A DNA stretch of 12,090 nucleotides from Pseudomonadota bacterium (GTDB lineage: Bacteria; Pseudomonadota; Alphaproteobacteria; Caulobacterales; Caulobacteraceae): assembly GCA_023433655.1 (NCBI GenBank), contig JAEYUE010000291.1, positions 1 through 12,090 of the forward strand, given 5' to 3'. The first letter of the stretch is position 1; each line of letters begins with the position of its first letter. Made by a program: the position numbers and the translations under genes. Below the pieces are notes generated by a model. That model searched no databases and was not told the DNA's origin. It was given only the letters and a program-made list of their open reading frames with translations. This document shows positions 10,863-12,090 of this stretch, one piece after another.

Positions 10863-12090
10863 ATGAGCGACGCAGCCATCACCGACACCACGACCGGAGA
10901 GGAGGTCCCCTCCTCCCGCGCGCCGCAGTGGCGTCTGTCGGAGGAGCTGATGGCGTCGCCGACGCGGTTCTTCAACCGCGAAATATCGTGGCTGAAGTTC
11001 AACGGCCGGGTGCTGGAAGAGGCCGCGAACCCGGCCCATCCGCTGCTGGAGCGGCTGCGTTTCCTGTCGATCTCGGCCAACAACCTCGACGAATTCTTCA
11101 TGACCCGGGTCGCCGGCCTGAAAGGCCAGGTCCGCGAGCGCGTCCGGGTTCTGTCGGCCGACGGCCTGACCCCGGCCGAGCAGCTCGAGAGGATCAGCGT
11201 CGCGGCGGGCCGGCTGATGGACGAGCAGCAGAGGCGTTGGCGCACGCTGCGCAAGGAGCTCGCCGCGGCCGGCATCGAGGTCGTCGACCCGGCGAAGATC
11301 ACCCGGACCGAACGCGAGCGTCTGGAGCCGGAGTTCCTGAACCAGCTGTTCGCCGTCCTGACACCGATGGCGATCGATCCGGCCCATCCCTTCCCCTTCC
11401 TGCCCAACCTCGGCTTCTCGCTGGCGCTGAAGCTGCGGCGTCGGTCGGACAACCGGACCCTCTATGCGCTGGTCCCGGTGCCGACACAGGTGAAGCGCTT
11501 CTGGCCGCTGGCCACCGACGGCCGCTCCACGCCCGGCCGCAAGCGCTACATAGCGCTGGAGAGCCTGCTGACGCTCTTCATCGATCACCTGTTCCCCGGC
11601 TGCGATGTCCTTGAGCGCGGCGTATTCCGGCTGATCCGGGACTCCGACATCGAGATCGAGGAGGAGGCCGAAGACCTGGTCATGGAGTTCGAGGAAGCGC
11701 TGAAGCAGCGCCGGCTCGGCTCGGTCGTGCGCATCAAGATCGAGGCCTCGATGCCCGACGATCTGCGGACCTTCATCACCAATGAGCTGGACGCCGCGCC
11801 CCAGGACATCGTCCTCGTCGACGGGATGCTGGGCCTGGCGCAGGTCTCGGACCTCATTCCCAGCGGGCACCCCGACCTGAAATTCCCCGGCTACGAGCCA
11901 CGATACCCTGAGCGCGTGCGGGACAACGGCGGCGACATCTTCGCGGCCGTGCGCGAGAAGGACATGCTGATCCATCACCCGTTCGAGAGCTTCGACGTGG
12001 TGGTGCAGTTCCTGCGCCAGGCGGCGCGGGACCCCCATGTCATCGCAATCAAGCAGACGCTGTACCGCACCTCGCGGGACAGCCCGATCG
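10863..12090 (+). CDS. ppk1: Polyphosphate kinase 1, N-terminal 409 residues (truncated by window end)
   Basis: This enzyme reversibly transfers the gamma phosphate of ATP to polyphosphate. The open frame runs from the ATG to the right edge without a stop. Family blocks are unmistakable: RFFNREISWLKFNGRVLEEA (about 35-54) and LRFLSISANNLDEFFMTRVA (about 66-85) in the N-terminal domain, LTPMAIDPAHPFPFLPNLGF (about 164-184) in the head domain, then FPGYEPRYPE, MLIHHPFESFDVVVQFL and AIKQTLYRTSRDSPI at the cut. The autophosphorylated histidines lie in the missing C-terminal part and cannot be checked. There is no ribosome binding site before the ATG, although the first conserved block lies about 35 residues in, so the start is plausible; a later ATG at codon 30 is less likely. 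A terminator upstream and a promoter-like sequence make it the head of its own transcript. Confidence 0.95.
   Translation, partial: MSDAAITDTTTGEEVPSSRAPQWRLSEELMASPTRFFNREISWLKFNGRVLEEAANPAHPLLERLRFLSISANNLDEFFMTRVAGLKGQVRERVRVLSADGLTPAEQLERISVAAGRLMDEQQRRWRTLRKELAAAGIEVVDPAKITRTERERLEPEFLNQLFAVLTPMAIDPAHPFPFLPNLGFSLALKLRRRSDNRTLYALVPVPTQVKRFWPLATDGRSTPGRKRYIALESLLTLFIDHLFPGCDVLERGVFRLIRDSDIEIEEEAEDLVMEFEEALKQRRLGSVVRIKIEASMPDDLRTFITNELDAAPQDIVLVDGMLGLAQVSDLIPSGHPDLKFPGYEPRYPERVRDNGGDIFAAVREKDMLIHHPFESFDVVVQFLRQAARDPHVIAIKQTLYRTSRDSPI

Noticed and set aside
10310..12038. Minus-strand frames opposite the second rcnB gene and ppk1
   Set aside because: The ppk1 frame on the plus strand carries unmistakable conserved blocks; the antisense frames have none.

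Overview
The window is GC-rich, densely packed alphaproteobacterial DNA. Its gene content points to Caulobacterales, and my guess is a Brevundimonas-like or Caulobacter-like genome. The main reason is a nearly complete holdfast (hfs) polysaccharide synthesis and export locus, the adhesin system of stalked alphaproteobacteria. A CtrA-like box, CcrM-type GANTC sites in intergenic DNA and Caulobacter-style housekeeping promoters fit the same group. The taxonomic call is an inference from the sequence, not a database result.

Layout. Positions 1-427: the 5' end of an unidentified minus-strand gene (start at 145), a minus-strand tRNA-Ser(GCU) with encoded CCA (242-333) and its probable promoter. 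Positions 428-5359: a four-gene plus-strand operon with 1-4 base stop/start overlaps, encoding an initiating sugar-phosphate transferase (HfsE type), a Wzx-type flippase (HfsF type) and two GT2 glycosyltransferases. Positions 5356-7561: two minus-strand genes, hfsA (Wzz/GumC-type co-polymerase without kinase) and hfsB (P-loop ATPase with a degenerate Walker A). Positions 7684-8442: hfsD, the Wza-type outer-membrane export lipoprotein, divergent from hfsA across a 122-bp control region. Positions 8439-8741: a small minus-strand Sel1-repeat protein convergent with hfsD. Positions 9071-10756: two tandem, separately terminated RcnB-family periplasmic proteins with long Arg/Asp/Glu repeats. From 10863 to the right edge: ppk1 (polyphosphate kinase), cut by the window end.

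How the genes work together. HfsE loads the first sugar phosphate onto undecaprenyl phosphate on the cytoplasmic face. The two GT2 enzymes extend the glycan and HfsF flips it. HfsA and HfsB control or couple assembly, and HfsD exports the polymer through the outer membrane. The Wzy-type polymerase (HfsC) and the deacetylase (HfsH) known from Caulobacter are not complete in this window.

Most notable observations: both convergent gene pairs end on a shared palindromic CTAG that supplies TAG on each strand; a CtrA-like box lies between hfsA and hfsD; HfsB lacks the canonical Walker A lysine and has no tyrosine-rich tail; both rcnB genes share an 11-bp-spaced GTTCA direct repeat upstream; ppk1 has a promoter-like sequence placed so that its mRNA would be leaderless.
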